From Bradyrhizobium sp. (GTDB taxonomy: Bacteria; Pseudomonadota; Alphaproteobacteria; Rhizobiales; Xanthobacteraceae), in contig NZ_JALHLP010000002.1 in NCBI RefSeq assembly GCF_022844465.1, positions 351,507 through 415,506 of the forward strand: DNA of 64,000 nucleotides, read 5' to 3'. The notes under the pieces are model-generated. The model did no database searches. It saw nothing but the letters and a program-made list of their open reading frames with translations, and was not told where the DNA came from. Positions 8,728 to 17,993 of the stretch are shown here, piece after piece. Every line of letters begins with the position of its first letter. The first letter of the stretch is position 1. A program made the translations under genes and the position numbers.

Positions 8728-8858
8728 CAAGGCAATGTTGCAGCGAGGCCGGTCTAGCTGCTTGATTCAGGTCAATCAGGCCAAGCCGGCTTGACGATCC
8801 CTTGACAACCTCTTGGCTCGAAATCGCAGAACAATCGACGGCGCGGCGCGCGCTCGCG

Positions 8859-9458
8859 CTACGCTTCCTTCTTCGGTTCTTTCGACATGCGCTCAAGGCG
8901 GTCCTGCATCACCTTCATCTGGCGGCGAAGGTCGTCGATGTTGTCGCCGTCAGCCGCGGGTTCCGGGATCTTCTCCGGTTCGGGTGCGCTGGATCCGGCG
9001 CGCGGCGGTACGAACGGCTTGAACATCGCGAAGGTCTGCTGAAACAATTCCATGTTGCGGCGGACGTGTTCTTCGAGCGGCGCAAACGGCGTACCGCTGA
9101 AGGTGTTGGTGAGCTGCGTGCGGAATTTTTCCTGCTCGCGCGTCAGCATGTCGATCGACTGCTCCAGATATTTCGGCACCACCATCTGCATGCTGTCGCC
9201 GTAGAAGCGGATCAGTTGGCGGAGAAAGGTGGTGGGCAGGAGATTCTGGCCGGCCTTGTTCTCCTGCTCGAAGATGATCTGGGCCAGCACCGAGCGGGTG
9301 ATGTCGTCCCCGGTCTTGGCGTCATAGACCAGGAAATCTTCACCGTTCTTCACCATCGCCGCGAGATCCTCGAGCGTCACATAGGTGCTGGTGCCGGTAT
9401 TATAGAGCCGCCGGTTTGCGTATTTCTTGATCGTGGTAGGTTGGTCTGACTTTGCCAT
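8859..9458 (-). CDS. phaR: Polyhydroxyalkanoate synthesis repressor PhaR
   Basis: 199 residues. The N-terminal PHB/PHA accumulation regulator DNA-binding domain is clear (TIKKYANRRLYNTGTSTYV, about residues 9-27, then LEDLAAMVKNGEDFLVYDAK). A second domain follows (about 70-115; LRQLIRFYGDSMQMVVPKYL). The C-terminus is charged and probably coiled. PhaR binds DNA and nascent PHB granules and represses phasin and PHB genes until polymer forms. It is divergent from phaA, with candidate operator palindromes in between. Confidence 0.95.
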   Translation of the reverse strand: MAKSDQPTTIKKYANRRLYNTGTSTYVTLEDLAAMVKNGEDFLVYDAKTGDDITRSVLAQIIFEQENKAGQNLLPTTFLRQLIRFYGDSMQMVVPKYLEQSIDMLTREQEKFRTQLTNTFSGTPFAPLEEHVRRNMELFQQTFAMFKPFVPPRAGSSAPEPEKIPEPAADGDNIDDLRRQMKVMQDRLERMSKEPKKEA

Positions 9459-9758
9459 GGCTCACACACCGACACCGAGAGCGGGGAACCCGGCGGCAAC
9501 GCCGACGGGCAGACGAGCAGCGCATCGCAACAAAGTAAGCATTTTCAATCTGGTTCGGCTACCGTTTTGTGCAGCACGGTTAATGCCAAGGCATGGACGC
9601 TGCTGCGGAAACCCCGCCTGGTCAATTTGAATGCACCGCCGCAGGATTTCGGCTCCTGGCCGATTGACATGGGTCAATGAGGTTAACAGGATAAGGGGAG
9701 AGACAGGCACGCCATCCGGCCGCCCGCCGTCGAAGAACCGCAACCCTAGGAGATGTCC
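9459..9758. promoter_or_regulatory. phaR-phaA divergent intergenic region with TGC/GCA palindromes
   Basis: 300 bp with no gene. It holds GTGCAGCAC (9569-9577) and ATGCCAAGGCAT (9583-9594, five-base arms) close together in an AT-richer stretch. PhaR regulators are reported to bind TGC-rich inverted motifs, so these are candidate PhaR operators; binding here is inference. AGGAG at 9748-9752 is the phaA ribosome site and selects the ATG at 9759 over the one at 9753. Confidence 0.4.
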
Positions 9759-10937
<1,179 letters not shown>

Positions 10938-11008
10938 TAATGGGGCAAGCGACCGGTTGAATGATGAAAAGATCAACTGTCAGCCGCGGCTCGAATTGCT
11001 GAAGATGG

Positions 11009-11035
11009 AATGCCCGGTCTCGCGCCGGGCATTTT
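11009..11035 (+). terminator. Hairpin terminator after phaA
   Basis: AATGCCCGG (11009-11017) pairs perfectly with CCGGGCATT (11025-11033) around a 7-base loop, followed by TT. It lies 72 bp downstream of the phaA stop and 100 bp before phaB. The T-tract is short, so it may attenuate rather than fully terminate. Confidence 0.65.
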
Positions 11036-11140
11036 CATCTCGGCAGAGTTCCGGGCAACGCTCCAGACTCAAATTGAGATTAGTCAACAAGACCGCGACA
11101 ATTCCGGCGTACAGGGAAACACCATCAGGGAGAACTTGAT

Positions 11141-11866
11141 ATGGCGCGTGTGGCATTGGTAACCGGCGGGACGAGAGGCATCGGCGCGGCGATCAGCAAA
11201 TCGCTGAAGGCGGCGGGCTACAAGGTAGCGGCGAGCTATGCCGGCAACGACGCCGCCGCCGAGAAGTTCAAGTCCGAGACCGGCATCCCCGTCTATAAGT
11301 GGGACGTCAGCTCGTTCGACGCCTGCGCCGCCGGCGTCAAGCAGGTCGAGGCCGAGCTTGGGCCGGTCGATATCCTCGTCAACAATGCCGGCATCACCAA
11401 GGATGGCGCCTTCCACAAGATGACGCTCGAGCAGTGGAACGCCGTCATCAACACCAATCTCGGCTCGCTGTTCAACATGACGCGCCAGGTGATCGAGGGC
11501 ATGCGCGCCCGCAAGTTCGGCCGCGTCATCAACATCTCCTCGATCAACGGCCAGAAGGGCCAGTTCGGCCAGGTCAACTACTCGGCGGCGAAGGCCGGCG
11601 ACATCGGCTTTACCAAGGCGCTGGCGCTGGAAACCGCCAGGGGCGGCATCACCGTCAATGCGATCTGCCCGGGCTACATCAACACCGAAATGGTGCAGGC
11701 GGTGCCGAAGGACGTGCTGGAGAAGAGCATCCTGCCGCTGATCCCGGTCAACCGCCTCGGCGAGCCCGAGGAAATCGCCCGCGCCGTGGTGTTTCTGGCA
11801 GCCGACGAGGCCGGCGGCATCACCGGCTCGACGATGTCGATCAATGGCGGGCAATATATGGTGTGA
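11141..11866 (+). CDS. phaB: Acetoacetyl-CoA reductase (NADPH)
   Basis: 241 residues, a short-chain dehydrogenase. It reduces acetoacetyl-CoA to (R)-3-hydroxybutyryl-CoA for PHB synthase. The Rossmann motif is TGGTRGIG (about 7-14), followed by NNAG, a catalytic Ser in INISSINGQ and the Tyr/Lys pair in NYSAAKAG. The IN...GQFGQVNYSAAK context is typical of PhaB rather than FabG. AGGGAGAA lies 6-8 bases upstream of the ATG. phaC is not in the window. Confidence 0.95.
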   Translation: MARVALVTGGTRGIGAAISKSLKAAGYKVAASYAGNDAAAEKFKSETGIPVYKWDVSSFDACAAGVKQVEAELGPVDILVNNAGITKDGAFHKMTLEQWNAVINTNLGSLFNMTRQVIEGMRARKFGRVINISSINGQKGQFGQVNYSAAKAGDIGFTKALALETARGGITVNAICPGYINTEMVQAVPKDVLEKSILPLIPVNRLGEPEEIARAVVFLAADEAGGITGSTMSINGGQYMV

Positions 11867-11874
11867 TGACGCTT

Positions 11875-11962
11875 CGTCATTGCGAGGAGCGCTAGCGACG
11901 AAGCAGTCCATCCGCGCTATTCAAGCAAGAAGATGGATTGCTTCACTTCGTTCGCATTGACG
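11875..11962. repeat. Palindromic intergenic element, CGTCATTGCGAGGAGCGC type
   Basis: The left arm starts CGTCATTGCGAGGAGCGC and continues to AGTCCATC; the right arm begins GATGGATTGCTTC and ends GCATTGACG, the approximate reverse complement. I recall this sequence as one of the most common intergenic repeats of Bradyrhizobium. A short relative with CGTCATTGC/GCAATGACG arms lies at 60946-60981. It ends 6 bases before the next gene start, so it forms most of that gene's leader. Confidence 0.75.
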
Positions 11963-11968
11963 AAACCC

Positions 11969-12844
11969 ATGTCCTCCCGCGCCGCCACCTTGATCGGACT
12001 GACCGCGATCCTGATGTGGTCGCTGCTGTCGGTCCTGACGGTTGCGACCGGGAAGATCCCCGCCTTCCAGCTCGCCGCGATGACGTTCGGGATCGGCGCG
12101 GCAGTGGCGTTCGCAAGCTTCCTGTTCCGGCCCTCTGCTTTCGGCGCCTTGAGGCAGCCGGGGATCGCCTGGGTCGTCGGCGTCGGCGGGCTGTTCGGTT
12201 ATCACGCGCTGTATTTCCTCGCGCTGCGCTTTGCGCCTCCGGCCGAAGCCGGCCTGCTGAACTATCTCTGGCCGCTGCTGATCGTCCTGTTCTCGTCGCT
12301 GCTGCCGGGGGAACGGCTGGCGCCGCATCACATCATCGGCGCGCTGCTCGGGCTTGTCGGCACCGTGTTGCTGTTCGCCGGCGGCGGGGGCAGCGGGTTT
12401 GCCCCGGACCAGATCCCCGGACTGGCGGCGGCTTTCCTTGCTGCGTTCGTGTGGGCGGCCTATTCGGTGATGTCGCGCAAGCTGAAGGCGGTGCCGACCG
12501 ATGCGGTGGCCGGGTTCTGCCTTGCGACCGCGCTGCTCGCCGCCCTCGTGCATGGCCTGGTCGAGACCACAGTCTGGCCGGACAAGATCGGCCAATGGCT
12601 GGCGATCATCGCGCTCGGCGTCGGTCCGGTCGGCGTCGCTTTCTTCGTCTGGGATATCGGCATGAAACGCGGCGACATCCGCGTTCTCGGCGCCGCGTCC
12701 TACGCGACGCCGCTGCTGTCGACGGCTTTTCTGATCATGGCCGGCTTTGCGCAACCGGCCGCGACGATTGCGGTCGCCGCGGTCCTGATCGCCGGTGGCG
12801 GCCTGATTGCGGCGAAGGACATGGTTTGGCGAAAAAGATTGTAG
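11969..12844 (+). CDS. EamA/DMT-superfamily transporter
   Basis: 291 residues, with about ten hydrophobic segments and the internal duplication of EamA proteins (MWSLLSVLTVATGKIPAFQ in the first half; AAYSVMSRKLKAVPTDA opening the second). It is an inner-membrane drug/metabolite exporter of unknown substrate. The ATG at 11969 (MSSRAATLIGL) fits the family; the frame extends upstream to 11933, but that part is inside the palindromic repeat. Its stop codon is embedded in another inverted repeat (12841-12875). Confidence 0.88.
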   Translation: MSSRAATLIGLTAILMWSLLSVLTVATGKIPAFQLAAMTFGIGAAVAFASFLFRPSAFGALRQPGIAWVVGVGGLFGYHALYFLALRFAPPAEAGLLNYLWPLLIVLFSSLLPGERLAPHHIIGALLGLVGTVLLFAGGGGSGFAPDQIPGLAAAFLAAFVWAAYSVMSRKLKAVPTDAVAGFCLATALLAALVHGLVETTVWPDKIGQWLAIIALGVGPVGVAFFVWDIGMKRGDIRVLGAASYATPLLSTAFLIMAGFAQPAATIAVAAVLIAGGGLIAAKDMVWRKRL

Positions 12845-12875
12845 GATGGGTATCGCTACGCTCCACCCATCCTAC
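12841..12875. repeat. GTAGGATGGGT inverted repeat overlapping a stop codon
   Basis: GTAGGATGGGT (12841-12851) and ACCCATCCTAC (12865-12875) are perfect 11-bp inverted arms with a 13-base spacer. The TAG stop of the EamA gene (12842-12844) is the second to fourth base of the repeat. The motif resembles the widespread GTAGGATGGGT intergenic repeat I recall from many proteobacteria. It could act as a 3' end structure of the mRNA. Confidence 0.7.
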
Positions 12876-12996
12876 GAAGAGGGCTTCCGATCCTTCGGTG
12901 CGAACTCGAACGCCGCAAACTGAAATCCGGGTGCAACCGTTCATCCGGCCAGCGTCCAGTCCCCGTTGCTCTCGGCGGCCTCGGGCGGCAGCGCCA

Positions 12997-13764
12997 TCAG
13001 GACTTGTTCTTGCGTTCGCGCAACTCGGCGAACACGTCGGCCGCGCTTGCGCCCTTCATGTGCAGCTTGGCGGCGACCGACGGCTCGTCGGCGCGCAGGA
13101 AAACGTTGGCCTTCTTCTCCTCGCCGAGCAGCACCGGGATCGTCGGCTTGTTGTCCGCGCGCAGCCGCGCCACTTCGGCGGCGCGCGCCTGCAGCGCCGG
13201 ATTGTCGGCGTCGACCGTCAGCGCGAACTTGACGTTGGAGGCGGTGTATTCATGGCCGCAGTAGAGTTTGAAGTCGTCCGGCAGCGCGCGCAGCTTCAGA
13301 AGCGAATCCCACATCATGGGGTAGGTGCCCTCGAACACCCGGCCGCAGCCGATCGAGAACAGGGTGTCGGCGGCGAACAGCGCCTTGTCGCCGTCGAACA
13401 CGTAGGAGATGTGGTCGAGGGTGTGGCCCGGCGTTTCCAGCACCCGCGCCAGCAGGCTGCCGACCTTGACGACGTCGCCATTGATGGTCCGCAGGTCGAC
13501 ATTGGCGATGGCGGTGGACTTGTCGTGCGGGGCGACGACGCGGCAGTTGTATTTCTGCTTCAACTCGGCAACGCCGCCGACATGGTCGTGGTGGTGATGG
13601 GTGATCAGGATATCCGTCAGCGTCCAGCCTTCGCGTTCCAGCGCCTTGATGACAGGGGCCGCTTCCGGCGCGTCGATCGACGCGGTGGCCCTGGTCGCGG
13701 GGTCGTGGATCAAATAGCCGAAATTGTCGCTTAGGCAGGTGAAGGTACGAATTTCCGCGGCCAT
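12997..13764 (-). CDS. gloB: Hydroxyacylglutathione hydrolase (glyoxalase II)
   Basis: 255 residues, the standard length. It hydrolyses S-lactoylglutathione to D-lactate and glutathione, completing methylglyoxal detoxification in the cytosol. The binuclear metal motif THHHHDHVGG is visible at about residues 56-65, with a downstream GHTLDHISY His, the FAADTLFSIGCGR segment and YCGHEYT near the C-terminal third. The ATG at 13764 (MAAEIRTFTCLSDNFGYLI) has GGAG 5 bases upstream; the frame also extends to 13950 with no such support. It is divergent from a methyltransferase gene. Confidence 0.95.
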   Translation of the reverse strand: MAAEIRTFTCLSDNFGYLIHDPATRATASIDAPEAAPVIKALEREGWTLTDILITHHHHDHVGGVAELKQKYNCRVVAPHDKSTAIANVDLRTINGDVVKVGSLLARVLETPGHTLDHISYVFDGDKALFAADTLFSIGCGRVFEGTYPMMWDSLLKLRALPDDFKLYCGHEYTASNVKFALTVDADNPALQARAAEVARLRADNKPTIPVLLGEEKKANVFLRADEPSVAAKLHMKGASAADVFAELRERKNKS

Positions 13765-13884
13765 GATAACTCCGTGACTAATGCTTGCAGCCCCATTGGG
13801 CGACCAGAAATATGGCGTTAACGCTCCTGCGGCAATGCCGTTTTCAACGCGCCGCAGCCGAACGCCGTGTGGTAGATTGGGTTT

Positions 13885-14619
13885 ATGACCATCGACGTCA
13901 TCGATCTCAGGGACTTCTATTCGCGGCGCCTCGGCAGCGTGGCGCGGCAACTGATCAACCGCGGGATCCGGGCGCGATGGCCTGACGCGGCAGGCCAGCG
14001 CGTGCTCGGGCTCGGCTACCCGACGCCCTATCTTGGCCTGTTTCGCGAGGATTCCGAGCGCTGCATCGCCTTCATGCCGGCCGCGCAGGGCGTCTTGAAA
14101 TGGCCGACCGCGCGCCCGGCGCTGGCAAGCCTGATCGACGAATTCTCCATGCCGCTACCGGACGCCGCGGTCGATCGCATTCTCATGGTTCATGCGCTCG
14201 AAATGTCGGACGATCCCGAGCAGTTGTTGCGCGAGGTGTGGCGCGTCCTGGCGCCCTCCGGCCGGCTGATCGCGGTGATCCCCAACAGGCGCGGCGTGTG
14301 GACGCGCACCGACAACACGCCGTTCGGTCACGGCCGGCCCTATTCGCGCGCGCAGATCACCCAATTGCTGCGGCGTACCTGGTTCACGCCGGCCTCGTGG
14401 GGCGAGGCGCTGTTCATGCCGCCGGTCGGAAACAGCTGGTTCCTGCGCTCGGCGGTGGCGTGGGAGCGCATGGGCGCCGCGCTTTCGCTGCCTTTTGCCG
14501 GCGTGCATATCGTTGAAGCGACCAAGCAGGTCTATCGCACCATCCCCGCGCACCGCGAACGCACGCGCCTGATTCCCGCGCTGCAGCCGGTGCTGGTGCC
14601 GTCATCGAGGCGGGGCTAA
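13885..14619 (+). CDS. Class I SAM-dependent methyltransferase-like protein
   Basis: 244 residues with a methyltransferase type-11-like core: a degenerate SAM motif VLGLGYPTPYLGLF (about 34-47), LPDAAVDRILMVHALEMSDD (motif II region) and WRVLAPSGRLIAVIPNRRG (post-motif region). The usual E/DxGxGxG loop is weakened, so catalysis is uncertain. Alphaproteobacterial homologues sit next to gloB, as here. Substrate unknown. Confidence 0.8.
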   Translation: MTIDVIDLRDFYSRRLGSVARQLINRGIRARWPDAAGQRVLGLGYPTPYLGLFREDSERCIAFMPAAQGVLKWPTARPALASLIDEFSMPLPDAAVDRILMVHALEMSDDPEQLLREVWRVLAPSGRLIAVIPNRRGVWTRTDNTPFGHGRPYSRAQITQLLRRTWFTPASWGEALFMPPVGNSWFLRSAVAWERMGAALSLPFAGVHIVEATKQVYRTIPAHRERTRLIPALQPVLVPSSRRG

Positions 14620-14723
14620 ATCACCGGGAATGCAGGGCGGGCGCGAGCGCGCGCCGGCCGTTGTTCGCTGGCCAGTTGTGCCGGGGCGTCGGCCGGCACG
14701 CTTGGCCTTGCAGAGACGGGCGC

Positions 14724-15476
14724 TTACTCGTTGCCCGGATTGAAATCGTCGCTCGGTAGCACAGGCGCGCCCAAGCTGTCGGGGCGGGGGCCGTGCGGCC
14801 GGCGTCGGCGGCGCGGGAAGCGCTCGCCGCCACCGCCACCTTCATATCCGCCGGGAGCGCCATTCACCTGCGGCTGCGGTCCGGTGATGAAGGACGGCAA
14901 GCGGTCGACCCCGCCGGCATCGGCGATGACCGGCTGTGGCTGTGGCTGGGGTTGCGGCTGATACTGCGGCTGCGGACGATGCTCGCGGTCGCGGTGATGT
15001 TCGCGAGCTTGCTGGTCGCGTTGATAGGGCTGGTTGTCGCCGCGCGGTTCACGCGGGGCGTTGTCGCGGATCTGGGGCTGCTGCTGCTGTGGAACGAAGC
15101 CCGGCTCCTGGCCGAAATGCGAAAAGCTCTCGCCCTCGTCGTCGCCCTCGTCGGCCGCCGGCATCTCGTTGTCGGTGCGCGGCTGCGGCTGATTCTGCCG
15201 GAACTGCTCCTGGGCGGCAGCGATCAGACGGAAGTAATGCTCGGCATGCTGATAGTAATTCTCGGCCGCAACCGGATCGCCCGAGGACCGCGCGTCGCGC
15301 GCCAGCTGGACGTATTTTTCCGCCACGTGCGACGCGGTGCCGCGGATCTTGATGTCGGGCCCGTTGGATTCGAACACCCGGGTCATCGGGTTCTGACTGC
15401 GCCGGTTGTTGTTGCTGCTGTTGCTGCTGCTGTTATTCCGGTTACGCATTCGCTTGTTGTTCTGACCGTTTCTCAT
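14724..15476 (-). CDS. DUF4167 domain-containing protein
   Basis: 250 residues. The N-terminus is Asn/Arg-rich low complexity (NNRRSQNP), followed by the conserved DUF4167 core (FESNGPDIKIRGTASHVAEK, then YQHAEHYFRLI, about residues 35-85). The rest is Gln/Pro/Arg-rich and disordered with a basic RRRRRPHGP stretch near the C-terminus. This layout suggests a nucleic-acid-associated protein, though no function is established. It lies next to prmC/prfA on the same strand, as I recall from other rhizobia, but a ~490-bp gap separates them. Confidence 0.88.
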   Translation of the reverse strand: MRNGQNNKRMRNRNNSSSNSSNNNRRSQNPMTRVFESNGPDIKIRGTASHVAEKYVQLARDARSSGDPVAAENYYQHAEHYFRLIAAAQEQFRQNQPQPRTDNEMPAADEGDDEGESFSHFGQEPGFVPQQQQPQIRDNAPREPRGDNQPYQRDQQAREHHRDREHRPQPQYQPQPQPQPQPVIADAGGVDRLPSFITGPQPQVNGAPGGYEGGGGGERFPRRRRRPHGPRPDSLGAPVLPSDDFNPGNE

Positions 15477-15968
15477 GTGTCGCCTTTATTCCAGCCCTGA
15501 AGTGATGCAGTTGCCGTCGTAGCCTCACCGGATCGGGCGCGCCGAGGCGCACCGAATCACGATGCCGTCTGGATTCGTGTCGTCGATTTTGCCGTAATCG
15601 CGTTCAGCAAAGACGCGTTCCCCAACCGGCGTCGCTCACCGCGCCGGACCATAATCATTCAACGTGCGAAAATCAGCTTAATCGCCTTGCGTGACGGTTT
15701 CGCATGTTTGTTTGTTGCGTAAGTCTTCAAGCGTAATGTCAGGCTTTCGCTCGCTTTGCGGTCGGAAGCAGCGTAGCTCTCTCAGCCATCGCGCTCAAAC
15801 GGACCCGCGTTCAGGAACCTTTCACTCGGGGAGGGCTCTCGCTTTGAGAATTCCGGCCTTCGCCCGTAGCGTCTACGGGGCCAGCAACCCTGGACCGATG
15901 TTGTGACCGGAACGTAGTCGCTCCCGGGGCATATTCCAAGTGTTTTTTGCATTTGCATGGGGGCTTTA
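15477..15968. other. Intergenic region between prmC and the DUF4167 gene
   Basis: About 490 bp with lower GC than the flanks. A plus-strand 71-codon open frame at 15691-15906 lacks a ribosome site and any recognisable motif and is not called. I see no tRNA fold. It should contain the promoter of the DUF4167 gene and the 3' end of the prfA-prmC transcript, but no clear hairpin with a T-tract was found. Confidence 0.4.
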
Positions 15969-16862
15969 TCAGGGCAATTTCCGCCCCGCCACGGCCCGCC
16001 AGATGCCCGCCAGGTCGGGCTTCGCAGTGTCGTGAAGCATTAACCCTGCTTTTGTCATCAATCCTTCAACATCGGCGCGCTGGCCCTGTCCGACCTCGAC
16101 CACCAATACGCCGCCGGGCGCCAGCAGGCGGACTGCCTCCGGGGCGATCACGCGGTAGGCGTCCAGGCCGTCGCTGCCGCCGTCAAGCGCGCGGTGCGGG
16201 TCGTGATCCCGGACCTCGGTTGCAAGACCCGCGATATCCGCCGAACGGACATAGGGTGGGTTCGATACGATCAGATCGAAGCGACCTGCCAGCGCCGCGG
16301 CATAGTCGCAGGCGATAAACGAGGCGCGACCGGCCAGCCCGAGCCGGGCGGCGTTGGTTTTCGCCGTCCGCAGCGCCGCCGCGCTGATGTCAGTGCCGAT
16401 TCCGACGGCCTGCCGCCGTTCAGACAGCAGCGCCAGCAGGATCGCGCCGGTGCCGGTGCCGATGTCGGCGATGCGCAGCGGGCGGTCCGGCGGCCGATCG
16501 GCGCGCCGCAATTCCAGGGCGAGTTCGACCACGGCCTCGGTGTCGGGCCGCGGGACGAGTGTTGCCGGGGACAGCCGTAACGGCAATCCCCAGAATTCCT
16601 TCTCGCCGAGAATGCGCGCGACCGGTTCGCCGGCAAGACGGCGACGCGCGAAACCCTCGAGGCACGCGGCTTCGTCCGGCGTGAGCTGGCGTTGGGCCGC
16701 CGAGATCATGCCGGTCAGGTCGAGCCCAAGCGCCGCTCCGGTCAGCAGCCGCGCGTCAAGCTCGGCGCAATCCGCGGCACCAGATCGCAATCTCGCGGCA
16801 AGCAAGCGTCGCGCCGCTTCGACGGTCAGGCCGGCGAGGTCATCGATACGGCGTCCGCTCAC
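15969..16862 (-). CDS. prmC: Peptide chain release factor N5-glutamine methyltransferase
   Basis: 297 residues. It methylates the Gln of the GGQ motif of RF1 and RF2. The SAM motif [15 protein letters not shown] and the substrate-binding NPPY in [11 protein letters not shown] (about 198-208) are diagnostic. The GTG start at 16862 overlaps the prfA stop (GTGA at 16859-16862), so it is translationally coupled to its own substrate protein RF1. The N-terminal helical domain (about 1-85) is present. Confidence 0.95.
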   Translation of the reverse strand: MSGRRIDDLAGLTVEAARRLLAARLRSGAADCAELDARLLTGAALGLDLTGMISAAQRQLTPDEAACLEGFARRRLAGEPVARILGEKEFWGLPLRLSPATLVPRPDTEAVVELALELRRADRPPDRPLRIADIGTGTGAILLALLSERRQAVGIGTDISAAALRTAKTNAARLGLAGRASFIACDYAAALAGRFDLIVSNPPYVRSADIAGLATEVRDHDPHRALDGGSDGLDAYRVIAPEAVRLLAPGGVLVVEVGQGQRADVEGLMTKAGLMLHDTAKPDLAGIWRAVAGRKLP

Positions 16863-17938
16863 GCCGCCGCACCCTGCGCGGCAAGCTGCGCCGCCTGGTG
16901 CTCTGTCGTCAGCGCGTCGATCAGTTCGCCCAGCGCTTCGCCGGAGATCACCTGCGGCAGCTTGTAGAGCGTCAGGTTGATGCGGTGGTCGGTGACGCGG
17001 CCCTGCGGGAAATTGTAGGTACGGATGCGCTCGGAGCGGTCGCCGGAGCCGACCTTCTCCTTGCGTTCCGCGGAGCGCGCGGCGTCGACGCGCTGGCGTT
17101 CGGCGTCGTAGATTCGCGATCGCAGGATGTTCATCGCGGAAGCGCGGTTCTTGTGCTGCGAGCGGCTGTCCTGCATCATCACCACGATGCCGGTCGGGAT
17201 ATGGGTGATGCGAATTGCCGACTCGGTCTTGTTGACGTGCTGGCCGCCGGCGCCCTGCGCGCGCATGGTGTCGATCCGCAGGTCGTCGTTCTTGATGTCG
17301 ACATCGACCTCCTCGACCTCAGGCAGCACGGCGACGGTGGCGGCGGATGTGTGGATTCGTCCCTGGGTTTCGGTGTCGGGCACGCGCTGCACGCGGTGAA
17401 CGCCGGATTCGAATTTCAGCTTGGCGAAGGCGCCGCGCCCCTGCACCTCGGCGACGATTTCCTTGTAGCCGCCCATGGTGCCTTCGGAAGCCGAGATCAC
17501 CTCGACCTTCCAGCCCTGCAGGGCCGCGAACCGCTCATACATCCGGAACAGGTCGCCGGCGAACAGCGAGGCCTCGTCGCCGCCGGTGCCGGCGCGGATT
17601 TCCAGCACCACGTTGCGGTCGTCCATGGCGTCCTTGGGCAAAAGCGCCACGCGTATCTCCTGCGTCAGCGCGGCGACGCGCTCCCGCAGCGCCGCCAGTT
17701 CGGCTTCGGCCATCGCCCGCATCTCGGGGTCGGCAGCGGAATCCGCCAGCAGCGATTCGGTGTCGGCAACCTCGGCCCGCGCCGCGCGATAGGTCTTCAC
17801 GGCCTCGATCAGCGGATTGAGTTCGGCCAGTTCGCGGGTGATCTGGACGTATTTCTCGGAGTTCACCTGGCCCAGCAGTTCGGCCTCCAGCGAGGCGTGG
17901 TGGGCAAGCAGGATATCGAGTTTGGCTTCGGGTAACAT
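16859..17938 (-). CDS. prfA: Peptide chain release factor 1
   Basis: 359 residues. It recognises UAA/UAG and triggers peptidyl-tRNA hydrolysis. The GGQ loop is in [19 protein letters not shown] (about residues 223-241). The codon-recognition tripeptide region reads [14 protein letters not shown], so PDT replaces the PAT/PVT more often seen. The ATG at 17938 ([11 protein letters not shown]) fits the family; the frame continues upstream without homology. It is followed by prmC with a 4-bp overlap and preceded by ptsP on the same strand (55-bp gap), suggesting a ptsP-prfA-prmC transcript. Confidence 0.96.
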   Translation of the reverse strand: MLPEAKLDILLAHHASLEAELLGQVNSEKYVQITRELAELNPLIEAVKTYRAARAEVADTESLLADSAADPEMRAMAEAELAALRERVAALTQEIRVALLPKDAMDDRNVVLEIRAGTGGDEASLFAGDLFRMYERFAALQGWKVEVISASEGTMGGYKEIVAEVQGRGAFAKLKFESGVHRVQRVPDTETQGRIHTSAATVAVLPEVEEVDVDIKNDDLRIDTMRAQGAGGQHVNKTESAIRITHIPTGIVVMMQDSRSQHKNRASAMNILRSRIYDAERQRVDAARSAERKEKVGSGDRSERIRTYNFPQGRVTDHRINLTLYKLPQVISGEALGELIDALTTEHQAAQLAAQGAAA

Positions 17939-17993
17939 GGCGTGGTTCTCGGGGTGGCGGATCTGGAGAGGCGGTTGTCGGCGCACGGCCTAG

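Noticed and set aside
11938..13734. 598-codon plus-strand frame spanning the EamA gene and gloB
   Set aside because: It crosses two unrelated genes on opposite strands and an intergenic repeat; not a plausible gene.
15691..15906. 71-codon plus-strand frame in the DUF4167-prmC gap
   Set aside because: No ribosome site, no motif, atypical composition.
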